A stretch of 64,000 nt of DNA, taken from positions 1,736,001 through 1,800,000 of the forward strand of contig NZ_JAHBRX010000002.1 of the NCBI RefSeq assembly GCF_018398335.1, written 5' to 3'. Positions 1 through 7,978 of this stretch are shown piece after piece (within the stretch, counting starts at the first letter, position 1; each line of letters opens with the position of its first letter). The DNA is from Chelatococcus sp. HY11. GTDB lineage: Bacteria; Pseudomonadota; Alphaproteobacteria; Rhizobiales; Beijerinckiaceae. Below the pieces are notes generated by a model. It searched no databases. It saw only the letters and a program-made list of their open reading frames with translations, and was not told the DNA's origin. The position numbers were made by a program, and so were the translations under genes.

Positions 1-869
1 GACTTCTTGGGATCATTATATGTCGTGTAGCGCGCGAAGGGGTCGAAATCGATGCCGACCTGACCGTTCTGTACGCCCGTAATGACTTCATCGATACCGA
101 GTGTCGCGTAATTCGAGGGTAGGACGCCTTCCTTATACAGCTGGTTCATTGTCCGAAGCGCGTTGACCATCTCCGGGTTTCCGGCCTTCACATTGCGATC
201 CTGATCAATCAGCTCGGCGCCGAACATGTTGAGGATCGACAGAACCGCGAATGGCCCCGCCCCGGCGGGAACCGCAAGGCCGTTGACCTTCGTGCCATCA
301 TCCCGCGTGAAAGTCAGCTTGCGCGCGAATTCAAGAACCTCGGCGGGGGTGCGCGGCGGATGTGGGATGCCCCGTTCCTTGAAGAGGCTTTCGTTATAGT
401 GAAGGCCTGTCGTCGCATGGCGGAAGGGAACGGCGAACATCTTGCCGTCATAGGTCAAGGCAGCGCGAAGATTGGGTGGAATGCCGGCAAAATCCTCGAT
501 GGGCGCCTTTTCGTTCCAGGCGTCGAGAGGCTCGAGCAGCCTGCTCATCTTGGGCGTGGCATATTTGTTGATGATAAGTACCAGATCGATCGACGTCGAG
601 CGCAGCGAAAGCTCGCGCAGCAACCGATCGTGCATCGGGTCGATGTCCGCCGTGATCCAGTTGAGCTTCACATTGTTGCGCGCGGCCCATTCGCCGGCGA
701 TATCGCCACCCGTCGTTCCGGGCACGAGGCCGCGCGCCACGTTCTCATGGACCTTGTGAGACAGGATCGTGAGCGTGACTTCAGGCTTCTTGTCCTGCGC
801 GAAGAGTGCAGCCGTGGTGCCGAGCAGTACAGCGCAGGCAACGGCTAAAGAACCCAGACGAAATTTCAT
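1..869 (-). CDS. ABC transporter substrate-binding protein (sugar type, family 1), 3' end outside window
   Basis: About 289 codons are visible and the C-terminus lies beyond the left edge. The protein starts MKFRLGSLAVACAVLLGTTA, a clear Sec signal peptide, so it should be periplasmic. The mature part has the SBP_bac_1 look: 'DLVLIINKYATPKMSRLLEPLDAW' style hinge region (here split: DLVLIINKY, then LLEPLDAW), 'GKMFAVPFR' and 'GLHYNESLFKERGIPHPPRT', typical of sugar or polyol binding proteins. A strong GGGGAGGAG ribosome site lies just before the ATG at 869. It is third in a minus-strand run behind the genes at 1275-2231 and 919-1263, apparently controlled by the LacI regulator at 2360. The sugar is unknown, and permease genes would be expected further left. 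Confidence 0.88.
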   Translation of the reverse strand, partial: MKFRLGSLAVACAVLLGTTAALFAQDKKPEVTLTILSHKVHENVARGLVPGTTGGDIAGEWAARNNVKLNWITADIDPMHDRLLRELSLRSTSIDLVLIINKYATPKMSRLLEPLDAWNEKAPIEDFAGIPPNLRAALTYDGKMFAVPFRHATTGLHYNESLFKERGIPHPPRTPAEVLEFARKLTFTRDDGTKVNGLAVPAGAGPFAVLSILNMFGAELIDQDRNVKAGNPEMVNALRTMNQLYKEGVLPSNYATLGIDEVITGVQNGQVGIDFDPFARYTTYNDPKK

Positions 870-918
870 TGGTCTCCTCCCCTTGGATGATGGTGCATAC
901 TATTTGCGGATCTGCACG

Positions 919-1263
919 CTATTCCTTGAGCACCAGATAAATCAGAAACTTGATGGAGCCTTCGCTCTTCTCCTCAAACCCGATCTGGAGCCTGAGCCAG
1001 TTGCCGAACTCGCGTTGCACGAAAGTGATCGCCTCGCCGGCCTTCGCCTCGATCCGTTGGGTCGGGCCTTCATCAGCAAGCCACAGAAGCCCATCGGGCG
1101 ATATTTCCGGTCGGATCAGAATCGGCCCCGCGCCTTCTGAGGCATCCTGAATGCGCAGAAACCAGCGAGCCTCGGTCGCCCAGCCGGCCTCATAGGGCTC
1201 CGTCTCGAAGTGAGTGTCGTAGGTGTTGCCCTGTTCGATAACAGCCGTGAATGATCGCTTCAT
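919..1263 (-). CDS. Uncharacterised 114-aa protein in putative sugar operon
   Basis: I do not recognise a named family. The start is taken at the ATG at 1263 (MKRSFTAVIEQGNTYDTHFE), 11 bases after the stop of the preceding gene, because upstream extension would run into that gene. There is no signal peptide or membrane segment. The sequence is rich in aromatic and acidic residues (GWATEARWFLRIQDASEG, FGNWLRLQIGFEEKSEG) and suggests a small beta-rich cytoplasmic protein. Its position between the 318-aa protein and a sugar-binding protein suggests a role in handling the imported carbohydrate, but that is only context. Confidence 0.6.
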   Translation of the reverse strand: MKRSFTAVIEQGNTYDTHFETEPYEAGWATEARWFLRIQDASEGAGPILIRPEISPDGLLWLADEGPTQRIEAKAGEAITFVQREFGNWLRLQIGFEEKSEGSIKFLIYLVLKE

Positions 1264-1274
1264 CGCGGCACCCC

Positions 1275-2231
1275 TCACCAATCCACCGATGCGACGACAG
1301 AGTCGACCCAGAGAAAGTTCCGCACATTGCAGTGTGTCCGTACATCGAGACAGAAGTTGAGCAACCGCTCGCAGCCCCAATAGGGATGGTCGTAGCGCGG
1401 TACCGGCAGATCACGAAGGTCCATTGTCAGATCATTGACCTGCAATTCGGTATTGGCACGCTTCTCCGTATCAAAGACCCATCGCAGATAGTGCCAATTT
1501 GTTTTTGTGGGAATCTCATTGTAGCAGAGCGGCTGATGGCCGCCCGGTATCGGCTCCCAATCGCCGGGATGGCAGACGTGATAGTCTTCCGGTGATTGTG
1601 CCAGTCCCTGCTTTTCCATCATGGTCGTTGGCTGGACAGAGGTTTTGTACTGCCATTGCTGCAAAAGTTTGCCGGCATGGTCGGTATTCTGATAGCGAAG
1701 CGCGCAATGATAACGCTCGCCGTTCTCACCTTCACCCACGTCATTGCTGATCGTGAAGTCGCCGAACTGGGAGGCGGAAGGATGGAAGTTGCCATCCCAG
1801 GCTCTTTCTCCGACTTTCGGTTGGTTGAAGATGGTTTCGGCCTTGAACGTGAAGTACATCTCGAACTGTACAAGGCCGCGTTTCACATAGGTAAAGCGTT
1901 TGATCGCCTGACTCATGTGATTGGCGCGTGGCCGTGTAGCGAGCTTCAATGCGTAGGTCCCGTCGATCGAACCGTGTGTTCCGGTATCAAAGAACGTGAG
2001 GCTACTGAGTTGGGGAGGGCGCAGATCTCGCGCCATGCGGCGCAGACTGTCGAGATTGTTGTCGTGGTTGCCACTCAACTCGCACCAGCCATGGCTGCCG
2101 TCATCGAAGTCGTTGACGAAGAGGATGCGCGGCAGAGGATTGAACCGGCTTAGCAACGGATCGCTCCGGCGAATTGCGCGGCTCAGCGCCAATTCAAGAG
2201 TATTGTCAGATGGTTGGTGCCCGTCTAGCAT
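1275..2231 (-). CDS. Uncharacterised 318-aa protein (DUF6772-like), first gene of LacI-controlled operon
   Basis: This soluble 318-residue protein has no signal peptide. Tryptophan- and aromatic-rich stretches (ILFVNDFDDGSHGWCEL near residue 37, FTYVKRGLVQFEMYFTFKAE near 120, NWHYLRWVFDTEKRANTELQ near 250) resemble the beta-sandwich folds of carbohydrate-binding or glycosidase accessory proteins. I recall related proteins labelled DUF6772, which I cannot confirm here. The ATG at 2231 lies 21 bases from a perfect LacI-type operator, so this is the promoter-proximal gene of the run 2231 to the left edge. A polysaccharide or glycoside-processing role is an inference from the LacI regulator and the sugar-binding protein. 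Confidence 0.7.
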   Translation of the reverse strand: MLDGHQPSDNTLELALSRAIRRSDPLLSRFNPLPRILFVNDFDDGSHGWCELSGNHDNNLDSLRRMARDLRPPQLSSLTFFDTGTHGSIDGTYALKLATRPRANHMSQAIKRFTYVKRGLVQFEMYFTFKAETIFNQPKVGERAWDGNFHPSASQFGDFTISNDVGEGENGERYHCALRYQNTDHAGKLLQQWQYKTSVQPTTMMEKQGLAQSPEDYHVCHPGDWEPIPGGHQPLCYNEIPTKTNWHYLRWVFDTEKRANTELQVNDLTMDLRDLPVPRYDHPYWGCERLLNFCLDVRTHCNVRNFLWVDSVVASVDW

Positions 2232-2252
2232 CGTGTCTCACGCGGCGTGATT

Positions 2253-2268
2253 ATGAAAGCGCTTTCAT
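2253..2268. promoter_or_regulatory. Perfect 16-bp LacI-family operator
   Basis: ATGAAAGCGCTTTCAT is a perfect palindrome with the central CG that LacI/GalR proteins kink. It lies between the divergent LacI gene (start 2360) and the operon starting at 2231, 21 bases from the latter. It most likely represses that operon and may also autoregulate the regulator. Confidence 0.8.
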
Positions 2269-2359
2269 TGCTATGAAATGCGAAGCCGTTTGTCAAGCCG
2301 TGGCACAGCGGTCTGTGATCGGCTACAGTTGGCTCAACAGTTGAGGTCAGAATTCGCGC

Positions 2360-3364
2360 ATGCACGATTCACCAGTTCTGAGAATGGAAGACATAGCGCG
2401 GGAGGCCGGTGTATCGCTGGCGACTGTTTCGCGGGTTTTCAACCAGCCCGGCATCGTGAGTGCCGATACTGTCGAGCGGGTGCGACGCGTTGCCGGTCGC
2501 CTTGGCTATACACCGAATCTGACTGCGGGGAGCTTGGCGGGAAACCGCTCCAAGATTATCGCGGCCGTTGTGCCGACAATTACGAACTCAATATTCTCGG
2601 AGACTATCGACGGGCTATCCACGGTTCTCACGGAGAACAGGTATCAGTTGCTGCTTGGGCAGACGTGGTATGATGAAAAACGCTTGGCGGAGCTGGTGGA
2701 GACCTTCATCGGCCGCCGGGTTGACGGGCTCGTTCTCACTGGCCTCACGCGCAATGCCGCCTTGCGCAAACGCATCAAGGCGGCCCGCATTCCGGTCGTC
2801 GAAACCTGGGAACTCGGCCCCCGCCCCATTGATATGCTGGTCGGCTTTTCCAATGAGGACGCAGCCGGAGCCGCCGCGCGGCATCTGATCGATCGAGGGC
2901 GGACACGGCTCGGCTTCATCGGCGGTATGGATCTGCGCTCAGGGGCTCGCTTGAAGGGATATTGCGCGGAGGTTCTCTCAGCCGGCCTGCCGGCGCCGTC
3001 AGTGGTGCGGATCCCTTCACCATCGCCTTCGTCGGTGCTCGCCGGGTGCGAGGCGCTGGGGCAGTTGCTTGCTGTGACGCCCGACGTCGACGCGATTTTC
3101 TGCAGCAATGACATGATTGCCATGGGCGTTCTCCTGGAGTGCCAGCGTCGCGGTGTTGCTGTCCCCAAGCAGATAGCGGTCATGGGCTTTTCCGATTTGC
3201 CCGTCGCGCAAGTGCTTGTGCCGGCCCTGACGACCGTTCAGGTGCGCGCGCGAGAAATCGGACAGAGAGCCGCCGAGCAGATTCTCGCGCGCCTCAACTC
3301 CACGGAAAAAGGGCGGGCGCAACTCGACCTCGGCTTCTCGATCGTCATTCGCGACAGCACGTGA
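2360..3364 (+). CDS. LacI family transcriptional regulator
   Basis: This 334-residue protein has the usual LacI/GalR length. The N-terminal helix-turn-helix and hinge are plain at residues 9-60 (MEDIAREAGVSLATVSRVFN, then VRRVAGRLGYTPN). A periplasmic-binding-protein-like effector domain follows (IIAAVVPTITNSIFSETIDG, FCSNDMIAMGVLLECQRRGV). The start used is ATG 2360; ATG 2384 immediately before the HTH is possible, and neither has a strong ribosome site. It is divergent from the sugar-type operon and is expected to bind the palindrome at 2253-2268, released by a sugar or derivative that cannot be read from sequence. Confidence 0.93.
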   Translation: MHDSPVLRMEDIAREAGVSLATVSRVFNQPGIVSADTVERVRRVAGRLGYTPNLTAGSLAGNRSKIIAAVVPTITNSIFSETIDGLSTVLTENRYQLLLGQTWYDEKRLAELVETFIGRRVDGLVLTGLTRNAALRKRIKAARIPVVETWELGPRPIDMLVGFSNEDAAGAAARHLIDRGRTRLGFIGGMDLRSGARLKGYCAEVLSAGLPAPSVVRIPSPSPSSVLAGCEALGQLLAVTPDVDAIFCSNDMIAMGVLLECQRRGVAVPKQIAVMGFSDLPVAQVLVPALTTVQVRAREIGQRAAEQILARLNSTEKGRAQLDLGFSIVIRDST

Positions 3365-3430
3365 GTACGCCCGACGCGCCTGCGCGGAGACGTTGCGGTT
3401 ATTTGTCCTTCCGGCTGTGCGGAAGCTTAT

Positions 3431-3447
3431 CCTTTCAGCCTGAAAGG
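3431..3447. terminator. Short inverted repeat between convergent genes, possible weak terminator
   Basis: CCTTTCAG, one base, CTGAAAGG lies in the 145-base gap between the ends of the convergent LacI and IclR genes. It could fold as a 6-bp stem with a 5-base loop. There is no T-run, so termination is only possible, and it could equally be a protein-binding site. Confidence 0.3.
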
Positions 3448-3509
3448 TCGCCGCGCCCATGCTTGTAGCCCGCGCCGCGCCGCGCCGTAGGCCGATCCGG
3501 ACGTGCCAT

Positions 3510-4373
3510 CTAGCGGGCCGTCGCCCCGGCGGGAATGGAGGCTTGAGCATTCCAGCCCAGCGCGGCGCTGATGGCGCTTGCCGTCTCCAGAACGTCGCGT
3601 GAAAGCGTCTGCATTCGCTCCGGCTGCATATACGGGGCAAGGCTCGATACGCTGACGGCCGCGACGATCATACCGCTGGCATCCCGGATGGGCGCCGCGA
3701 CGCAGCGCAATTGTGGCTCCGATTCCTCGAGATCGAAAGCCACGCCTCTCTCTGCGTAGCTTCGCATCTGGTCGAACCAGGTTGTCCGGGCGCCTGGTGA
3801 GGGGGGCGTCAGATCGGGGCCGCGCGCGTCGAAAAACGCGCCCCATCGCGCCTCGCTCATGTCCAGCACGAGCGCCTTGCCAAGTCCGGTGCACCATACG
3901 GGATGGCGATCGCCAACGCTGGATCGGATTTCGAACCGGCGCTGTCCGGGCACCTTGTCGATGTAAAACACAACGCCTTCATCGAGGATGCCGAGCTGCA
4001 CGGTGTCGAGCGTGTGTTCCGCCAGTCGCTGCAGATGGCTGTGGGCCACCTTGCTCAGGGGCATGTCCCGCCGAGCCCGGAAACCGAGTTCGAGCAGTTT
4101 CGGACCGAGGCTGTAGCCTTCGCGTGGTGTGAAGGTGAGATACCCGCGGTCGACCAGGGCAGACGCAAGGCGATGCGTCGTTGTCCGGGTGGTGCCGAGC
4201 TGCTTTGCGAGCGCGGGCAGATCAGTCGCGCCGGAGGCAATCGCTTCCAGCACGTCGAGTCCCCGCATGAGCGTCTGGGCGCCCTGCGTGCCCGTGGCCT
4301 CTGGCCGATCGCCTAGCGCACGATCGCGCCTGGTGCCGCTCTCCAGCGAACCGGTCGGTAATGCTTTTCGCAT
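3510..4373 (-). CDS. IclR family transcriptional regulator
   Basis: This 287-residue protein has a winged HTH at about residues 32-90 (GLDVLEAIASGATDLPALAK, then TTRTTTHRLASALVDRGYL) and an IclR effector domain (VQLGILDEGVVFYIDKVPGQ, CTGLGKALVLDMSE, CVAAPIRDASGMIVAAVSVS). A GGAG ribosome site lies 6 bases before ATG 4373. The first 30 residues are an extension rich in Arg and Gly. It is divergent from the SDR at 4621 with an inverted repeat in between, so it probably controls that gene. The effector is unknown; IclR proteins often sense aromatic or small organic acids. Confidence 0.92.
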   Translation of the reverse strand: MRKALPTGSLESGTRRDRALGDRPEATGTQGAQTLMRGLDVLEAIASGATDLPALAKQLGTTRTTTHRLASALVDRGYLTFTPREGYSLGPKLLELGFRARRDMPLSKVAHSHLQRLAEHTLDTVQLGILDEGVVFYIDKVPGQRRFEIRSSVGDRHPVWCTGLGKALVLDMSEARWGAFFDARGPDLTPPSPGARTTWFDQMRSYAERGVAFDLEESEPQLRCVAAPIRDASGMIVAAVSVSSLAPYMQPERMQTLSRDVLETASAISAALGWNAQASIPAGATAR

Positions 4374-4492
4374 CGATTCTCCAGCCTCCCAATCCTAAGC
4401 GTGGCACACCCGGCACGGACCTTCGGACAAGGCCTGCAAAGGCGGCGCGGCTGACAATGCTTCTTGACAATTCAACCGCCGACCCCTCAACT

Positions 4493-4529
4493 ATCCCATA
4501 ATATGAGATAAAATACCATATTGTGGGAT
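4493..4529. promoter_or_regulatory. Interrupted palindrome between IclR and SDR genes, candidate operator
   Basis: The arms ATCCCATAATATG (4493-4505) and CATATTGTGGGAT (4517-4529) match at 12 of 13 positions when folded, separated by 11 AT-rich bases. A TTGACA hexamer sits at 4464-4469 on the + strand. The location in the divergent promoter region makes this the likely IclR site. Confidence 0.55.
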
Positions 4530-4620
4530 TTGAACAGGGCGGCGCCATGAAATTGGGATGCAGCCGTCCGAGACCATCTGAACGGCCGGCGGCAGGCCAG
4601 GGTATGAGGGAGAAGAAGTG

Positions 4621-5370
4621 ATGACCGATCCAACACGTTTTGCCGGCCGCGTCGCGGTCATTACAGGTGGCGCGGCGGGTATTGGCCTGTCCGTCGCGAG
4701 CCGTATCGTCGCCGAAGGCGGAAAGGTCGCCCTTTGGGATCGGGACCCTGCCGCGATCGCGGCCGCCACTGCGAAGCTGGGTGACAGCGGCCTCGGCATC
4801 GCGCTCGACGTGTCGGACTGGGAGGCGGTCGAGGCGGCCGCAAAAAAGACAGCCGATACCTTCGGCGGCATCGATATCCTGGTGGCGAGCGCGGGCATCA
4901 CCGGCCCCAACACCACAACCTGGACCTATCCTGTCGAGGACTGGCGCCGGGTCATCGACATCAACCTCAACGGCGTCTTCTATTGCGACAAGGCCGTGGT
5001 GCCCTTCATGCTTGAGAAGAGCTACGGGCGCATCGTCAACATCGCCTCGATCGCCGGCAAGGAAGGCAACCCGAATGCGCCGGCCTACAGCGCCTCCAAG
5101 GCCGCGGTGATCGGGCTCACCAAATCCCTCGGCAAGGAGCTCGCCAAGAGCGGGGTCACCGTCAATTGCGTAACGCCGGCCGCCGTGCGCACGGCCATTT
5201 TCGATCAAATGAGCCAGAGCCACATCGATTTCATGCTGTCCAAGATTCCCATGGGACGTTTTGGCCAGATCGAGGAAGTCGCGGCGCTCATCTGCTGGCT
5301 GGCTTCGGATGAATGCTCGTTCACCACAGGCGGTGTATTCGACGTCTCGGGTGGACGCGCGACCTATTGA
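4621..5370 (+). CDS. Short-chain dehydrogenase/reductase (SDR), FabG-like
   Basis: This 249-residue classical SDR carries the cofactor motif ITGGAAGIGLSVASR near residue 13, the NAG-equivalent region VASAGITGP, the catalytic Ser in IVNIASIAGKEG and the YSASK Tyr/Lys pair near residue 155. The sequence resembles 2-keto-3-deoxy-sugar-acid and 3-oxoacyl reductases (C-terminal FTTGGVFDVSGGRATY), but the substrate cannot be assigned. The start is ATG 4621 behind GAGGGAG; a GTG three bases upstream is also possible. It is a single gene divergent from the IclR regulator. Confidence 0.9.
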   Translation: MTDPTRFAGRVAVITGGAAGIGLSVASRIVAEGGKVALWDRDPAAIAAATAKLGDSGLGIALDVSDWEAVEAAAKKTADTFGGIDILVASAGITGPNTTTWTYPVEDWRRVIDINLNGVFYCDKAVVPFMLEKSYGRIVNIASIAGKEGNPNAPAYSASKAAVIGLTKSLGKELAKSGVTVNCVTPAAVRTAIFDQMSQSHIDFMLSKIPMGRFGQIEEVAALICWLASDECSFTTGGVFDVSGGRATY

Positions 5371-5407
5371 CAGAGCTTGGGGTGGGACGGCGCGCCCGCT
5401 CCTTCCG

Positions 5408-5476
5408 AGAGCATTTTCGAGCGAAGTGGAAACCGGTTCGCGTGAAGAAAGTGCATAAAAACAGAGACGTGCTCTA
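5408..5476. repeat. Dispersed Hyphomicrobiales intergenic repeat
   Basis: The stretch begins AGAGCATTTTCGAGCGAAGT and ends with GTGCTCTAG, so AGAGC/GCTCT close the element. I recall this motif (GAGCATTTTCGAGCGAAGTG with a following ACCGGTTCGCGTGAAGAA) as a very common dispersed repeat in Rhizobiales intergenic DNA. Only one copy is evident in this window. It lies in the gap between the convergent SDR and LysR genes. Confidence 0.55.
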
Positions 5477-5578
5477 GTCACGAGCGTCGCTGGCCGTCTC
5501 GCGGCAGGCGTCGATTGTTTAACCGGCGCCGCTCCGGACGGCTGGTTCCCGGAATGAAGGCCTTTCTGTCCTGCATGC

Positions 5579-6508
5579 TCATCGGGCGCGCGGGTGCACG
5601 AGAAGTTCGCGTCTCAGCAGGGGTTCGAGCCAATCCGCGAAGACCTGCAAGCGACGGGAAAGATGTTGACGGTGCGGATAGAGTATCGTCATGGGCATCG
5701 GCGCGGCGCAATGGTGCGGCATGACGGCGATGAGCTCGCAGGCTTCGAGATGATGCTTGACGTCATAAGCCGGGATCTGGATGAGCCCTAATCCCGCTAG
5801 GCAACAGGCGATATAGGCTTCCGCGCTATTCACGGTGACGCGGCCACGCATCGGCAGCGCGCGTGGTGTATCGCCCTCCATCCACTCCCAATCTTCGACC
5901 CGGCCGTTCGAGGGGGAGGCGTAGTTGACCGCCCAATGGTCGACGAGTTCCTGAGGGGATTTCGGAACACCGCAGCGATCAAGGTAGGCGGGGCTCGCGA
6001 CATTGATGAGTGGCAGCTTGCCAATGGGGCGGGCGATCAGGCCCGAATCGCTCAATGTACCTACGCGCAGAACGCAGTCGATACTGTCCTCAACCAGATT
6101 GATGGCGCGATCGGTGACGCCGAGGTCAATGTCGATGCCGGGATGACGGTCGAGAAAATCCGGCAACGCTGGGGCAATGATCAAGCGTCCGATCCGACCG
6201 GGAACATCGATCCTCAGTTTGCCCACCAGGCCGGCATCTGTCTGGCGGAAGAGGTTTTCCGTTTCTTCCACATCGGCGACGAGGCGCAGGCACCGCTTGT
6301 AGAAATCGAGGCCGTCCTGGGTGGGGGCGACCTTGCGCGTCGTACGATGCAGGAGGCGCGCTCCGACCCGCCCCTCGAGCTCGAGCACGGCGGCCGATAC
6401 GGAAGATCGCGGCAGGCCAAGTGTATCGGCCGCGCGCGTGAAGCTCGAACAATCAACCACCCGTGTGAAGATGCGGAAAAGCTCGATACGGTCCACCGGC
6501 GACGGCAC
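5579..6508 (-). CDS. LysR family transcriptional regulator
   Basis: This 309-residue protein has the standard LysR layout. The HTH spans residues 5-65 (LFRIFTRVVDCSSFTRAADT, LGLPRSSVSAAVLELEGRVG, LLHRTTRKVAPTQDG), and a substrate-binding domain follows (GRIGRLIIAPALPDFLDRHP, DCVLRVGTLSDSGLIARPIG, GLGLIQIPAYDVKHHLE). The sequence is of the CrgA/AaeR-like type often tied to SDRs and quinone or aldehyde reductases. It is divergent from the SDR at 6640 with a 131-base shared promoter region, which is its probable target. Confidence 0.92.
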   Translation of the reverse strand: MPSPVDRIELFRIFTRVVDCSSFTRAADTLGLPRSSVSAAVLELEGRVGARLLHRTTRKVAPTQDGLDFYKRCLRLVADVEETENLFRQTDAGLVGKLRIDVPGRIGRLIIAPALPDFLDRHPGIDIDLGVTDRAINLVEDSIDCVLRVGTLSDSGLIARPIGKLPLINVASPAYLDRCGVPKSPQELVDHWAVNYASPSNGRVEDWEWMEGDTPRALPMRGRVTVNSAEAYIACCLAGLGLIQIPAYDVKHHLEACELIAVMPHHCAAPMPMTILYPHRQHLSRRLQVFADWLEPLLRRELLVHPRAR

Positions 6509-6639
6509 CCCATTGTTCGTAATTTCTGACAGCTGATGTCAAAATCGGCAACTTTATCAGTTGAGCTTAGACGATATTCTCTCCCTGCAAAAGCGGCCGC
6601 TGAGACGCGGCGGCGTGATGGTAAAGGAGGCTCAACGCC

Positions 6640-7413
6640 ATGACCGACCACACTATCAAGGGCAAGGCCGTGATTATCGCCGGCGGAGCCAAGAATCTCG
6701 GTGGACTGATCGCGCGCGACTTGGCCGCCCATGGCGCGAAAGCGGTGGCGATCCACTACAACAGCGCGGCCACCAAGGGTGAAGCCGAGGCCACCATCGC
6801 GGCCGTGAAGGCCGCTGGCGCGGAAGCCGTCGCGTTCCAAGCGGATCTGACAGCCGCGGGCGCCATGGAGACGTTCTTCTCCGACGCGGTCGCGGCGATT
6901 GGGCGCCCCGACATTGCAATCAATACTGTTGGTAAAGTGCTTAAAAAGCCGATTCTGGATATATCGGAGGCCGAATACGACGAAATGAGCGCGGTCAACG
7001 CCAAGTCGGCTTTCTTCTTCATCAAGGAAGCCGGCAAGCATCTCAACGACAATGGCAAGATCTGCACGCTCGTGACTTCGCTGCTTGGCGCCTATACGCC
7101 CTTCTATGCTGCCTACGCGGGCACCAAGGCGCCGGTCGAACATTTTACGCGGGCTGCCTCGAAGGAGTTCGGCGAGCGCGGCATTTCGGTGACCGCCATT
7201 GGGCCCGGCCCCATGGACACGCCGTTCTTCTATCCGGCGGAGGGCTCTGACGCGGTCGCCTATCACAAAACGGCCGCGGCGTTGTCCAAGTTCTCAAAAA
7301 CGGGTCTCACGGATATCGAGGATATTGTCCCCTATATCCGTTTCATGGTCTCGGAAGGCTGGTGGATGACAGGCCAGACCATCCTCGTCAACGGTGGCTA
7401 TACGACGAAATAA
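6640..7413 (+). CDS. Short-chain dehydrogenase/reductase
   Basis: This 257-residue SDR has a GGAKNLGG cofactor loop near residue 15, a Ser in TLVTSLLGAY and the YAGTK catalytic pair near residue 162. The usual NNAG is replaced by INTVGKV, an atypical form seen in divergent SDRs. The C-terminus (MTGQTILVNGGYTTK) is standard. AAAGGAGG at 6623-6630 is an excellent ribosome site 9 bases from the ATG. It is a single gene divergent from the LysR regulator and probably activated by it; the substrate is unknown. Confidence 0.9.
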   Translation: MTDHTIKGKAVIIAGGAKNLGGLIARDLAAHGAKAVAIHYNSAATKGEAEATIAAVKAAGAEAVAFQADLTAAGAMETFFSDAVAAIGRPDIAINTVGKVLKKPILDISEAEYDEMSAVNAKSAFFFIKEAGKHLNDNGKICTLVTSLLGAYTPFYAAYAGTKAPVEHFTRAASKEFGERGISVTAIGPGPMDTPFFYPAEGSDAVAYHKTAAALSKFSKTGLTDIEDIVPYIRFMVSEGWWMTGQTILVNGGYTTK

Positions 7414-7536
7414 AGCAAGTATTGTCGGGAGACGGTGACGCGGTTCACGTGGAGGACATGCGCAGAGCCAGAGGCTGGACCTGTGTTTCCCACGTGCTGG
7501 GGAAGGAACACCGCGCAAGCGTGTTCTTCTCTCACT

Positions 7537-7573
7537 TGGTGGCCGGCGTAGCTGGCCAGGAAGGGGATCCGGG
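7537..7573. repeat. REP-like intergenic palindrome, family A
   Basis: GGCCGGCGTAGCTGGCC followed by AGGAAGGGGATCC matches the copies at 27587-27624 and 40413-40516 (consensus GTCATCCCCGGCGGC, a short palindrome, then CCGGGAAGGGGATCC). The first part of the unit is diverged here. It occupies the 288-base gap between the SDR and the small membrane protein, which otherwise shows nothing recognisable. Confidence 0.6.
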
Positions 7574-7701
7574 GTTCATGCCCCCATGCTCCGGGTCCCC
7601 TTCTGCCGCCGCAAATGAGACCGTCAGCCGTCGATCGGTCTATTGTGGCGGCCAATACATCGCGAAGGGCTATGATGTGGTATTCCTAAGGAGTGCGGCG
7701 G

Positions 7702-7968
7702 ATGCACATGGCGATGGTGATTGGCGGCGGGCTCGTTCTGCTCGCCTTGTTTCTGTTGTTCGGCTGGCTGTGGGGCGGCAATGGGCAGGCGCTGGAGAAG
7801 GCGGCGGGGATGTTCATTCCGGCTTGGCTTCTCATGTCCCTGATCAATATGTGGGTTGGCGTGACCAGGGCTGGCTATTCCGTGCGCGAGGAATTGCCAA
7901 TACTCCTTGTTGTCTTCGCGATACCCGCGGCAGTCGCGGGGATCGCGATCTGGCGCCTTGCGCGCTGA
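7702..7968 (+). CDS. Small inner-membrane protein (88 aa), three predicted TM helices
   Basis: The start at ATG 7702 is chosen because TAAGGAG ends 8 bases upstream; a GTG at 7693 would overlap that ribosome site. Three hydrophobic segments are evident (MVIGGGLVLLALFLLFGWLW, MFIPAWLLMSLINMWVGV, PILLVVFAIPAAVAGIAIW). I do not recognise a named family. Its stop lies 10 bases before LtrA at 7979, so the two are probably cotranscribed. Confidence 0.7.
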   Translation: MHMAMVIGGGLVLLALFLLFGWLWGGNGQALEKAAGMFIPAWLLMSLINMWVGVTRAGYSVREELPILLVVFAIPAAVAGIAIWRLAR

Positions 7969-7978
7969 AGGAGGCGAC

